Below are positions 1 through 7,248 of a DNA stretch of 64,000 nucleotides, piece by piece (position 1 is the first letter of the stretch; every line of letters begins with the position of its first letter). Source of the DNA: DATCZS01 sp036525795 (GTDB taxonomy: Bacteria; Actinomycetota; Acidimicrobiia; Spongiisociales; ZC4RG35); assembly GCA_036525795.1 (NCBI GenBank), contig DATCZS010000023.1, forward strand, positions 13,316 to 77,315. The letters are read 5' to 3'. The notes beneath the pieces are model-generated. The model was not told the origin of the DNA, ran no database searches, and saw nothing but the letters and a program-made list of their open reading frames with translations. Made by a program: the position numbers and the translations under genes.

Positions 1-171
1 TTGTCCGCATCCGGAATCGCCGGTGTGGATCGAACATGCTTTTGACGTCGGAGAAGCGGGCGGCGGTTCCCGGATCGAACGTCTGTCCGACGCAATAGGT
101 GACAGATAGGTGACACGGCCGGGTACGCCGCCGGTCCGACGAACGGAGACCCCGGTCACCGTTGGAAACCT
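1..171. other. Left edge, no complete gene
   Basis: No complete gene is visible here. A minus-strand frame is open from about position 100 to the window edge, so a gene tail could continue outside. The only clear structure is a tandem duplication of an 11-base unit beginning ataggtgaca, at 95-105 and 106-116. I cannot assign it to a mobile element. Confidence 0.4.
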
Positions 172-248
172 TGGAGCTGGCGGTGGGACTCGAACCCACG
201 ACCTGCTGATTACAAGTCAGCTGCTCTGGCCATCTGAGCTACGCCAGC
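172..248 (-). tRNA. tRNA-Thr (anticodon TGT)
   Basis: The minus strand folds as a full cloverleaf. The acceptor GCTGGCG pairs with CGCCAGC, the anticodon stem is GCTGA/TCAGC, and the loop CTTGTAA gives anticodon TGT, which reads ACA (Thr). The T-arm is GTGGG TTCGAGT CCCAC, and the CCA end is encoded in the DNA. It lies 13 bp downstream of rlmB on the same strand and may be co-transcribed with it. Confidence 0.96.
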
Positions 249-261
249 GAGGTCTGTCACG

Positions 262-999
262 TTACCCGCCGGCGCGAACACGAAACAGCTCGAAACACGC
301 GAGGGCGGCCGCCACCGAGGCGTTGAGGCTCTCGGTGGGTCCCGCCATCGGGATCGAGGCGACGACGTCGACCCGCTCGCGTACGAGCCGGTGCAGACCG
401 GCCTCGGCTCCCACGACGATCGCACAGGGCTCGGTGAACAACTCCAGCCCGAACAGTGATCGATCTCCCCCTGAATCGAGGCCGATCGTCCACACTCCCA
501 GCCTCGAAAGCGACCGGACGACGTCGGCGACCGAGCCGGAGACCACCGCCACCGAGCAGTGCTCGAGGGCTCCTGCCGCCGCCTTGAACGCGGCCCCGCC
601 GAGCGGGGCGCCCCGACGCGACGACACGACGAGGCGGGGAACTCCTGCGGCGACGGCGCTGCGAACGATCGCCCCGAGGTTGTGGGGATCCTCGACGTGA
701 TCCACCACGAGCAGCGAAGCCGGCGTGTGCTGTTCTACCAGCGCCTCCAGCGCCACGGGCTCGATGGGCCGGCAGGTCGCCACCACGCCCTGGGGCGCCG
801 TCGTAGCCGCCAGCGGTCGCACGTCATCGACCACCGTGACTCCCGCGCCCGCCTGGCGCGCCTCCGTGACCAGGTCGGCGATGGGCGGGCGGTCCACACG
901 ACGACGCTCCACCGTGAGCTCGATGGCTCTCCCGGCCGCCACGGCAGCCGACACCGCGTGGACGCCCTCGACGCTACCGCCGTATCCAGCGGGCGCCAT
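262..999 (-). CDS. rlmB: 23S rRNA 2'-O-methyltransferase, RlmB/TrmH family
   Basis: A 245-residue SPOUT-class SAM-dependent methyltransferase of the TrmH/SpoU family, expected to methylate a guanosine ribose in 23S rRNA. An N-terminal substrate-binding domain begins with VEGVHAV. The catalytic domain carries the three family motifs: NLGAIVRSA near residue 125, the IVVGAEAGL loop, and ESLNASVAAAL near the C terminus, which forms the trefoil-knot cofactor site. The ATG start lies inside the end of cysS (26 bp overlap), so the two genes are probably translationally coupled. The cysS-rlmB order is usual in actinobacteria. RlmB is the likeliest member, but a related TrmH paralogue with another target cannot be excluded from sequence alone. 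Confidence 0.9.
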   Translation of the reverse strand: MAPAGYGGSVEGVHAVSAAVAAGRAIELTVERRRVDRPPIADLVTEARQAGAGVTVVDDVRPLAATTAPQGVVATCRPIEPVALEALVEQHTPASLLVVDHVEDPHNLGAIVRSAVAAGVPRLVVSSRRGAPLGGAAFKAAAGALEHCSVAVVSGSVADVVRSLSRLGVWTIGLDSGGDRSLFGLELFTEPCAIVVGAEAGLHRLVRERVDVVASIPMAGPTESLNASVAAALACFELFRVRAGG

Positions 1000-2416
1000 C
1001 TGCGGTGTCCTCGATCACGATTCCCAATTCGGCGAGACGATCGCGAATGGCATCGCCGGTGGCGAAGTCCCGGGCGGCGCGAGCCGAGCCGCGGGCCTCG
1101 ACGATCGCATCGAGCAGCCTGGAGGAGTCCCCGTCCGGGGACACCCCGATGTCGGACGCCAGCGCCTCGAGTGCGTCGTGCATCGGCAGGCGTCCGTCTG
1201 CGGGGCCCGTGTCCGGCCGGATCCCCAGCACGTCGACGATCTCGGCGACGGCGGCGATCAGCGCGTCGGCGTTCTCGCCGGCGTCCGCTCGCCGGTTCGC
1301 CTCACGGACCGCGTCGAACATCACCCCCAGGCCCTTGGGCGTGTCGAAGTCGTCGTCCATGCACCGCCGGAACCCGTCGACGATCCCGGCATCGGGAGAG
1401 GCATTCCCCGTCGCCCTCTCGAGGACGCGACCGATGCGCTGCAGCGCCGCCTGGGCATCAGCGATCAGCGCCTCGGAGTACTCGAGAGGCGAGCGGTAGT
1501 GGGCGCGAAGGTAGAAGAGCCGAACGGCGATCCCGCCGAACCTCTCGATCGCCTCGTGGAGACCGATCACGTGACCGGTCGACTTGGCCATCTTCTCGCC
1601 GCCCAGGTTCACCATTCCGTTGTGGAGCCAGTGCCGTGCGAACGTCTCGCCTGACGCTCCCTCCGACTGGGCGATCTCGTTCTCGTGGTGGGGGAAGATC
1701 AGGTCCGAGCCGCCGCCGTGGACGTCGAAGCCCTCCCCCAGGTACTTGTGGGCCATCGCCGAACATTCGATGTGCCACCCGGGCCTGCCGGGGCCCCACG
1801 GCGATTCCCACGCCGGCTCGCCCGGTTTGGCAGCCTTCCACAGCGCGAAGTCGAGCGGGTCGTGCTTGTCCTCGTCGACCTCGATCCGGGCGCCGGCCCG
1901 GAGCTCATCGACCCGGCGACCCGAGAGCTTCCCGTACGACTCGAGCGTACGGACCGCGAAGTAGACGTCGCCGTTCGATGCCGGGTACGCGAGCCCACGG
2001 TCGATGAGGCGCCGAATGAGTTCCAGCATCTCGGGGATGTGCTCGGTGGCCTTCGGCTCCACATCCGGGTCGCGCACCCCCAGCGCCCGATACGCCGCCC
2101 GAAAGCGCTCTGCCATCCGCTCGGCGAGTTCCTGGGTGCTCTCCCCCGTCTCGGCGGCGGCGGCGATGATCTTGTCTTCGACGTCGGTGACGTTCTGAAC
2201 GAAGGTCACGTCGAAGCCCCTCCAGTCGAAGTAGCGGCGGATGACGTCGAATGCCACCGCCGCCCGCCCGTGCCCGAGATGGGGGTCGGACTGCACCGTC
2301 GGGCCGCACACATACATGGAGACCTCGCCCGCGGTGCGGGGGACGAAGTCGACCGTCTTCCGGCCAAGGGTGGTGTAGACGCGAATACGCGAATCGGAGG
2401 TCATCGAGGGCGACAT
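974..2416 (-). CDS. cysS: Cysteinyl-tRNA synthetase
   Basis: A 480-residue class I aminoacyl-tRNA synthetase that charges tRNA-Cys in the cytoplasm. The Rossmann domain has the HIGH-type motif HLGHGR at residues 46-51 and the KMSKS-type loop KMAKS at 275-279. Zinc ligands are the expected set: C37 in CGPT, C218 in WHIECSAM, and the H243/H244/E245 cluster in PHHENE. The C-terminal half is the helical DALR-type region. Actinobacteria also have the paralogue MshC (mycothiol ligase). The full CysS length and the ispF-cysS-rlmB context favour CysS. It begins 1 bp after the ispF stop, so both are probably on one mRNA. Confidence 0.95.
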   Translation of the reverse strand: MSPSMTSDSRIRVYTTLGRKTVDFVPRTAGEVSMYVCGPTVQSDPHLGHGRAAVAFDVIRRYFDWRGFDVTFVQNVTDVEDKIIAAAAETGESTQELAERMAERFRAAYRALGVRDPDVEPKATEHIPEMLELIRRLIDRGLAYPASNGDVYFAVRTLESYGKLSGRRVDELRAGARIEVDEDKHDPLDFALWKAAKPGEPAWESPWGPGRPGWHIECSAMAHKYLGEGFDVHGGGSDLIFPHHENEIAQSEGASGETFARHWLHNGMVNLGGEKMAKSTGHVIGLHEAIERFGGIAVRLFYLRAHYRSPLEYSEALIADAQAALQRIGRVLERATGNASPDAGIVDGFRRCMDDDFDTPKGLGVMFDAVREANRRADAGENADALIAAVAEIVDVLGIRPDTGPADGRLPMHDALEALASDIGVSPDGDSSRLLDAIVEARGSARAARDFATGDAIRDRLAELGIVIEDTADGARWIRR

Positions 2417-2417
2417 G

Positions 2418-2897
2418 TTACGGAGCGGCCTCCACCGTCACCACGGCGGCGGCCGCCAGCCCCTCACTGGCCCCGACGAAGCCCATCCCGTCCGTGGTGG
2501 TGGCCTTCACCGACACCACCGAGGCATCGAGGTCGAGCGCCCGGGCCAGGCCGGCCCGGATGTGGCCCCGATGGGGTGAAATCGCGATGTCCTCGGCCAG
2601 GACCGTCACGTCCACATATCGCGGCTCGAACCCGGCGTCGCGCGCCATCCGGGCGGCGCGAGCCAGGAGCCCGAGGCTGTCGGCGTTCGCCCAGGCGGGA
2701 TCGGAAGACGGAAAGTGGGTGCCGAGATCACCGAGATTGGAAGCTCCGAGAAGTGCATCCGTCACCGCATGGGCGACGACGTCGCCGTCAGAGGTGGCCT
2801 GCACGCCGCGGGACTGGTCGACGACCGCACCTCCGAGCACGATGGGAGGCTCACCGCCGAACCGGTGGGCGTCGAAGCCCCAGCCGGTACGGATCAC
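2418..2897 (-). CDS. ispF: 2-C-methyl-D-erythritol 2,4-cyclodiphosphate synthase
   Basis: A 159-residue enzyme of the non-mevalonate (MEP) isoprenoid pathway. It closes CDP-ME 2-phosphate to the cyclodiphosphate with loss of CMP, normally as a trimer. Metal-binding D9 and H11 are in GWGFDAHRF and H43 is in VVAHAVTDALLGA. The C-terminal family signature KATTTDGMGF is present. The GTG start follows carD by 4 bp, and the SD GAGGAG overlaps the carD stop codon, so the two genes are tightly coupled. In many actinobacteria ispD sits between carD and ispF; here it is absent, so ispD must lie elsewhere. Confidence 0.95.
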   Translation of the reverse strand: MIRTGWGFDAHRFGGEPPIVLGGAVVDQSRGVQATSDGDVVAHAVTDALLGASNLGDLGTHFPSSDPAWANADSLGLLARAARMARDAGFEPRYVDVTVLAEDIAISPHRGHIRAGLARALDLDASVVSVKATTTDGMGFVGASEGLAAAAVVTVEAAP

Positions 2898-2901
2898 GGC
2901 G

Positions 2902-3609
2902 TCACTCCTCGGGTACTTCGAACTTGGGCAGAGCCCGATCGAGTCGCTTGACGGCCTCGTCCTCGTCGACCTCGAGCGAGAACTGGAGCTCCGAGGTGAG
3001 CGTCACCCGCGCCTTGGAGAGCATCCGCTTGAGCGCAGGCGAGATCCCCTTCGTCTGCTGGGCGAAGTTGAGATCGCGGACGACCTCGGTGACCTGGAAG
3101 ATATCACCGGACGTCATCTTCTCATTCAGCACCTTGTACCAGCGGCTCCAGTTCGAACCGGCCTCCTGGGGCTCCTGCTTGAGGACCGACAGCACATTGC
3201 GAGCCTGGGTCTTCGAGATGATCGGGCGGATCACTTCCTCGATGCTCGCCACGGGCACCATCACGGTGAGCTGTTCGGTGGCGATGTCGAGAACGAAGTA
3301 ATCCTTCTTCTCGCCGGCGAACTCCTGTTTCACCCTCTTGGCGATCGTCGCCGCCCCGTGCTGAGGGTGGACGACCTTGTCGCCGACTCCGTACTTCGAC
3401 TTGGGCTTGGCCGGACGCGAACTCTTCGCCGCAGCGGGCTTGGGCTCGGACTTGGCCGGACGCGAACTCTTCGCCGCAGCAGGCTTGGACTCGGACTTGA
3501 CCGGACGCGAACTCTTCGCCGCAGCGGGCTTGGACTCGGACTTGGCCGGACGCGAACTCTTCGCCGCGGCAGGCTTGGACTCGGACTTGGTGGTCTTCTT
3601 GGTAGCCAT
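2902..3609 (-). CDS. carD: CarD-family transcription regulator with repetitive basic N-terminal tail
   Basis: A 235-residue protein. From about residue 71 it is a canonical CarD/CdnL protein: an RNA polymerase beta-binding Tudor-like domain starting KYGVGDKVVHPQHG, then a helical DNA-binding domain containing WSRWYKVLNEKM. This family stabilises open complexes at rRNA and many housekeeping promoters. The unusual part is residues 9-68: four exact-phase copies of a 15-residue unit of the type SESKPAAAKSSRPAK. This gives a Lys/Ala/Pro-rich tail like those of histone H1-like or extended HU proteins, likely disordered and DNA-binding (inference). It is followed by ispF and preceded by disA, the usual actinobacterial neighbourhood. 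Confidence 0.93.
   Translation of the reverse strand: MATKKTTKSESKPAAAKSSRPAKSESKPAAAKSSRPVKSESKPAAAKSSRPAKSEPKPAAAKSSRPAKPKSKYGVGDKVVHPQHGAATIAKRVKQEFAGEKKDYFVLDIATEQLTVMVPVASIEEVIRPIISKTQARNVLSVLKQEPQEAGSNWSRWYKVLNEKMTSGDIFQVTEVVRDLNFAQQTKGISPALKRMLSKARVTLTSELQFSLEVDEDEAVKRLDRALPKFEVPEE
3406..3585. repeat. Four tandem 45-bp repeats inside carD
   Basis: Four head-to-tail 45-bp units begin at 3406, 3451, 3496 and 3541. They differ at only a few positions, for example ttggcc versus ttgacc. Each encodes one 15-residue basic unit of the CarD N-terminal tail. Near identity at DNA level suggests recent expansion by slippage or unequal recombination, so copy number may vary between strains. Confidence 0.95.
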
Positions 3610-3636
3610 GAACCAGGCGAGTGTACAGCAGCCGGC

Positions 3637-4713
3637 CTACATCGCCTGAGGGCCCCACTCCGACGACATCGACTGAAGTCTGTCGAAGTAGTGGCGCAGG
3701 TGCCCGGCCCGGGCCGAACCGATCCCCTCGACCTGTTCCAGGTCGTGAGCGGAGGCGGCGATCATCTTCGGAAGCCACTTGAAGTGGCGTATCAACTCGT
3801 CACGCACCGATTCGGGCAGCCTTCCGACCTTGGAGAGCATCCGGTAGCCGCGCGGAGTGACGGGCTCCTCCAAATCGCTGAATCCCACTGCCCTGGCGAT
3901 CTTGGTCGGGTCCTCCAGGTCGGACTCCTCGAGCTGGCGCAAGGCAGATACGGCTCGCTGGAACGTGGACTGGCGGCGGGTGGTCAGATAGTCGCGCAGC
4001 GTGACGTCGCGGATGTGTGCAACCCCACGCACCATGTCTGAGAGCTGGATGAACGCCAGTCGGCCTTCGTCTCCCAGGCTCACCGCCTCCCGTTCGATCG
4101 ACAGCCCCACCCGCCTCACAAGCTCCGCTCGCTGAATGAGGGTGACGGCCGCCCGGTACGTCGACAGTGCCGCCAACTCCAGCTGGGTCAAGGTCGTCTC
4201 TGCCTCGTCCAGTCGGCGCCGCAGTCGATCGAGAGTCTGAAGCTCCTGATTGACCCGGGCAGCAACCTCGGTGGGACTGCGCAGTTCGACCTTCCTCCCC
4301 TCGACGTAGACCGTGGCGATGCGGCGCGAATCGCTCACCGCCACCACAGGGAAGCCGGTCTGGATGGCGATGCGCTGGGCGGTGCGGTGCCGGGAACCGG
4401 TCTCATCGGACGGGATCTCGTTGGACGGCACGAAGTGGACGTTGGCGGAGAGGATGTGATCCCCTTCGGCGTCCAGCACGATCCCCCCGTCCATCTTCGC
4501 CAGCTCGGACAGCTTGGCCGGCGAGAACGGCACCGGTTGATGGAGATTGAAACCGCCGCTGGAGATGGCCTCGATCGGCGCGCCGCCGCCCAGCACGATG
4601 ATGGCCCCTTTCCCCTGCTGCATGATGCGCTCGAGGCCCTGTCTGATGGGCGCCCCCGGCGCCAGGCGCTCGAGAGTCTCCAGCGTGAGTCCACCGTTCA
4701 CTACCACTGCCAC
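3637..4713 (-). CDS. disA: Diadenylate cyclase DisA (DNA integrity scanning protein)
   Basis: A 358-residue protein. It has an N-terminal DAC domain that condenses two ATP into c-di-AMP, a linker helix bundle, and a C-terminal helix-hairpin-helix DNA-binding domain around EQVEGIGSARAGHLR. The RHR motif is present (GSRHRTAQR, residues 107-114). The usual DGA motif reads DGG here (residues 75-77, KMDGGIVLD), an Ala-to-Gly change beside the catalytic Asp. The start is GTG, 8 bp after the radA stop. A radA-disA pair is a common arrangement linking recombination repair with c-di-AMP signalling. Confidence 0.94.
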   Translation of the reverse strand: MAVVVNGGLTLETLERLAPGAPIRQGLERIMQQGKGAIIVLGGGAPIEAISSGGFNLHQPVPFSPAKLSELAKMDGGIVLDAEGDHILSANVHFVPSNEIPSDETGSRHRTAQRIAIQTGFPVVAVSDSRRIATVYVEGRKVELRSPTEVAARVNQELQTLDRLRRRLDEAETTLTQLELAALSTYRAAVTLIQRAELVRRVGLSIEREAVSLGDEGRLAFIQLSDMVRGVAHIRDVTLRDYLTTRRQSTFQRAVSALRQLEESDLEDPTKIARAVGFSDLEEPVTPRGYRMLSKVGRLPESVRDELIRHFKWLPKMIAASAHDLEQVEGIGSARAGHLRHYFDRLQSMSSEWGPQAM

Positions 4714-4721
4714 TCAGGGTA

Positions 4722-6032
4722 TCAGCTGGACCGCGAATCCGATGGGACGAGACCCGCCTCCACCAGCGCCAAGAACAGGCGTTGCCCCCGGGTGGGCTCG
4801 ATGAGGCTGGCGATGCCGAGGCGAGACGCCTCCTGGCGCCGCCGCGCCTCGAACGGCACGGGACGGATCTCTCCCGAGAGCCCCACCTCCCCCCACGCGG
4901 CGGCCGACCCGAGCGGCCGGTCGAGAGCCGAGGACGCGAGCGCCAGGGCAACCGCCAGATCCGCGGCGGGCTCCTCGATCTTCCAGCCACCGACGACGTT
5001 GACGTACACCTCCCGATCGGACAGCGGCAGCCGGCAGTGCCGGTCGAGGACGGCAAGAAGCTGGTGCACGCGGGCGACCTCCAGCCCCCGAACGCTGCGC
5101 CGGGGCTGTGGCTGTCTCGACGGAGTGACGAGCGCCTGGATCTCCACCAGCACCGACCGCCGGCCTTCGACAGCAGGAAAGACCACGGTCCCAGGGACAT
5201 CCGACTGCCACTCGGCCAAGAAGGCCTCGGAAGGGTCGACGACCTCGACGAGACCTTCGCTGCGCATGTCGAACAGTGCGACGACGTGGGTGGGCCCGAA
5301 GCGGTTCTTGAAGCTGCGCAACGCCCGGAAGCCCCGATCGGGATCACCTTCCAGCGACAGCACCACATCGACCATGTGCTCGAGGGTCTTGGGGCCGGCG
5401 AGCCCGCCTTCCTTCGTCACATGGCCGACGATGACCATCGGCACTCCCTCCCGCTTGGCGAACCTGATCAAACGGGCAGCGCACTCCCGGACCTGGGTGA
5501 CCGACCCGGGACTCGAGCCGATCTCGGCAACCCCCACCGTCTGGATCGAGTCGACGACGACGAGATCGGGCTTCGCCTCGGACGCGGCGGCGATGATCCG
5601 GTCGGCATCGTCCTCTGCAAGCAGAAGCACCCCTCCTTCGTCCACCCCGACCCGATGTCCGCGCATTCCCACCTGCTCGGCTGACTCTTCGGCCGAGGCC
5701 AGCAACACCCGCCGGCCGGAGGCGGCCAGAGATCCGGCCGCCTGCAGCAGCAGCGTCGACTTGCCCACCCCGGGCTCGCCACCGACGAGGATCACCGAGC
5801 CGGGCACCAACCCGCCTCCCAGCACGCGATCGAGTTCGGGCATGCCCGAGGAGAACCGCGCGACGTCACTGCCAGACCCGAGATCCCTCATCGACACCGG
5901 GCGGGGAGCCGGACCGGTGATCGGGGACGCCCGAACGTCGGACTCGGTGAGCGGTTCGCTCACCCGGCACTGGGGGCAGAACCCCATCCACTTGCTTGAC
6001 CGATATCCACAGCTGGAACACGCGTACGACAT
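4722..6032 (-). CDS. radA: DNA repair protein RadA
   Basis: A 436-residue RecA-like branch-migration helicase used in recombinational repair. The chosen ATG gives the canonical N terminus with a four-cysteine zinc finger (C5, C8, C19, C22: CSSCG...CPQC). Walker A GGEPGVGKST is at residues 84-93, the RadA-specific KNRFG motif follows, and the C terminus is the Lon-protease-like domain. A longer in-frame extension exists upstream but is low-complexity and precedes the zinc finger, so I reject it. It is the first gene of the minus-strand radA-disA-carD-ispF-cysS-rlmB run. No Shine-Dalgarno sequence is visible; a -10-like hexamer 8 nt upstream suggests a leaderless transcript. Confidence 0.95.
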   Translation of the reverse strand: MSYACSSCGYRSSKWMGFCPQCRVSEPLTESDVRASPITGPAPRPVSMRDLGSGSDVARFSSGMPELDRVLGGGLVPGSVILVGGEPGVGKSTLLLQAAGSLAASGRRVLLASAEESAEQVGMRGHRVGVDEGGVLLLAEDDADRIIAAASEAKPDLVVVDSIQTVGVAEIGSSPGSVTQVRECAARLIRFAKREGVPMVIVGHVTKEGGLAGPKTLEHMVDVVLSLEGDPDRGFRALRSFKNRFGPTHVVALFDMRSEGLVEVVDPSEAFLAEWQSDVPGTVVFPAVEGRRSVLVEIQALVTPSRQPQPRRSVRGLEVARVHQLLAVLDRHCRLPLSDREVYVNVVGGWKIEEPAADLAVALALASSALDRPLGSAAAWGEVGLSGEIRPVPFEARRRQEASRLGIASLIEPTRGQRLFLALVEAGLVPSDSRSS

Positions 6033-6040
6033 CAGCGCCG

Positions 6041-6046
6041 ACTGTA
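6041..6046 (-). promoter_or_regulatory. Candidate -10 element of radA
   Basis: On the minus strand TACAGT ends 8 nt before the radA ATG, and no Shine-Dalgarno is present. The spacing fits a transcript starting at or next to the start codon. No convincing -35 element was found. Confidence 0.35.
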
Positions 6047-6109
6047 TCGCAGAGGTGGGACGAAACCCGCCGGCGCTGTCGAAGCCGGTCGCGCCGAGCC
6101 CGGGGGTGT

Positions 6110-6223
6110 TCAGCGGCGGCTGCGCACGAAGGCACGCACCGCCCACGCCACCACCGAGCCGAGCAGGGCCAACGCGGCCACCACAGACCACGCCGTCCAG
6201 GGCTCAGCGACATGAACGGTCAT
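6110..6223 (-). CDS. Putative 37-residue single-pass membrane peptide
   Basis: A short ATG-initiated frame between radA and the divergent zinc-ribbon gene. It encodes a polar start (MTVHVAEPWT), one hydrophobic segment of about 21 residues rich in Ala, Val and Leu, and an Arg-rich end (FVRSRR). This is the layout of a small single-pass membrane protein with a cytoplasmic basic tail. No family is recognised, and the SD region is weak. It is supported only by the clean transmembrane pattern and its position in an otherwise empty gap. Confidence 0.4.
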   Translation of the reverse strand: MTVHVAEPWTAWSVVAALALLGSVVAWAVRAFVRSRR

Positions 6224-6270
6224 TACGAGGATCACCCGTGCAAGAATACGCCTCGCCAGGAGGAGGTTCT

Positions 6271-7230
6271 GTGGCGGCACATGTCTGCGACAACTGCGGG
6301 TCGGTGGTTTCCAGCGACGATCAGTTCTGTCCGAACTGCGGCGCCTGGATCGATCCCACCACCCCCGATGACGGTGCCGGTGACGACGACTACGAGTCCT
6401 TCGATCTGGGAGACGACGGGCCCCCACCGGACGTGCCGTCGCCGCCGGTCAGACTCCCTCAACAGGAAGTCCAGTGCCCCTCTTGCGGGTCGTCGAACCC
6501 CTTCACCAATCGTCATTGCGAGGAATGCGGTGCCCGGCTCTCCCAGGGAGCCCTTCCGGTGGCGCCACGCCCGGCCGTCCAGACCACCGCCGGTGTGCGG
6601 GCGGCGATGGCGATCAGTGCACTCCTCCTCGGGGTGGTGATCGTTGCGCTGCTGTTCAACATCCTCGGAGGCGACGAGGACGGCGGCACGGTAACGCAAG
6701 AGACGACGACCACGACAACCTCGATACCTCCTCCCACGCCGGACGTGATCCCCATCCTCGACGCCACCTGCTCGGTCGATGGACTCGCCAACTTCGGATG
6801 CGCCAATCTGGTGGACGGGACCACCGAGCGCGAGTACCAGATCAACTGGGAGACCCTCGAGGAAGGCGACGAGGTCACCATCGAGCTGAAGTTCGCCGAG
6901 CCGATGGTGTTGACGTCGTTCCGCTGGGAGAACCTCCCCGCCGACAGCGATCGTTTCTTCCAGAACTACCGGGCGAGGGACATCATCGTGTCGGACGGTT
7001 CCGTGCAGGGGTTGGGGATCCGGCTCGAGAACCAGGGCGGCGAGCAAACCGTTCCGTACGCCAGCCTTCGAACGCTCGAACTGACGATCACCGTGACGTC
7101 GGCATACGAGCCGGAGCCACGCGACAACAACATGTTCAGCGAGCTCGCCATCGCCGAGATTCGCGTCGTGGGCTACCCCGCCTCCCAGGTCACGACCACG
7201 ACTGCCGTCACGACGACCACCGGAGGCTGA
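6271..7230 (+). CDS. Membrane-anchored double zinc-ribbon protein with discoidin-like extracellular domain
   Basis: A 319-residue protein. The GTG start is chosen for its strong AGGAGG SD 5-11 nt upstream. Residues 1-95 hold two zinc ribbons (CDNCG...CPNCG and CPSCG...CEECG) separated by an acidic Pro-rich linker. A transmembrane helix (about 115-135, AMAISALLLGVVIVALLF) is followed by a Thr-rich stalk. A beta-rich domain of about 150 residues then resembles discoidin/NADase-type glycan-binding modules (NLVDGTTEREYQINW, FAEPMVLTSFRWENL). The C terminus is Thr-rich again. Expected topology is zinc ribbons inside and the beta domain outside. The role is unknown; sensing or cell-envelope binding is possible. 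It is transcribed alone, divergent from radA. Confidence 0.75.
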   Translation: MAAHVCDNCGSVVSSDDQFCPNCGAWIDPTTPDDGAGDDDYESFDLGDDGPPPDVPSPPVRLPQQEVQCPSCGSSNPFTNRHCEECGARLSQGALPVAPRPAVQTTAGVRAAMAISALLLGVVIVALLFNILGGDEDGGTVTQETTTTTTSIPPPTPDVIPILDATCSVDGLANFGCANLVDGTTEREYQINWETLEEGDEVTIELKFAEPMVLTSFRWENLPADSDRFFQNYRARDIIVSDGSVQGLGIRLENQGGEQTVPYASLRTLELTITVTSAYEPEPRDNNMFSELAIAEIRVVGYPASQVTTTTAVTTTTGG

Positions 7231-7248
7231 CACCCCGGCGCCGGTCCG

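Noticed and set aside
1..171. Insertion sequence at the left edge
   Set aside because: Only a short tandem duplication is visible; no transposase or terminal inverted repeat is present in the window.
974..2416. MshC (mycothiol ligase) instead of CysS
   Set aside because: Full CysS length, standard zinc ligands and the conserved ispF-cysS-rlmB context favour CysS.
3406..3585. CRISPR-like array
   Set aside because: The units are head-to-tail without spacers, in frame inside carD, and code for repeated peptide units.
4387..6270. Long plus-strand extension before the zinc-ribbon gene
   Set aside because: It lies antisense to disA and radA. The GTG at 6271 has a strong SD and starts just before the first zinc ribbon.
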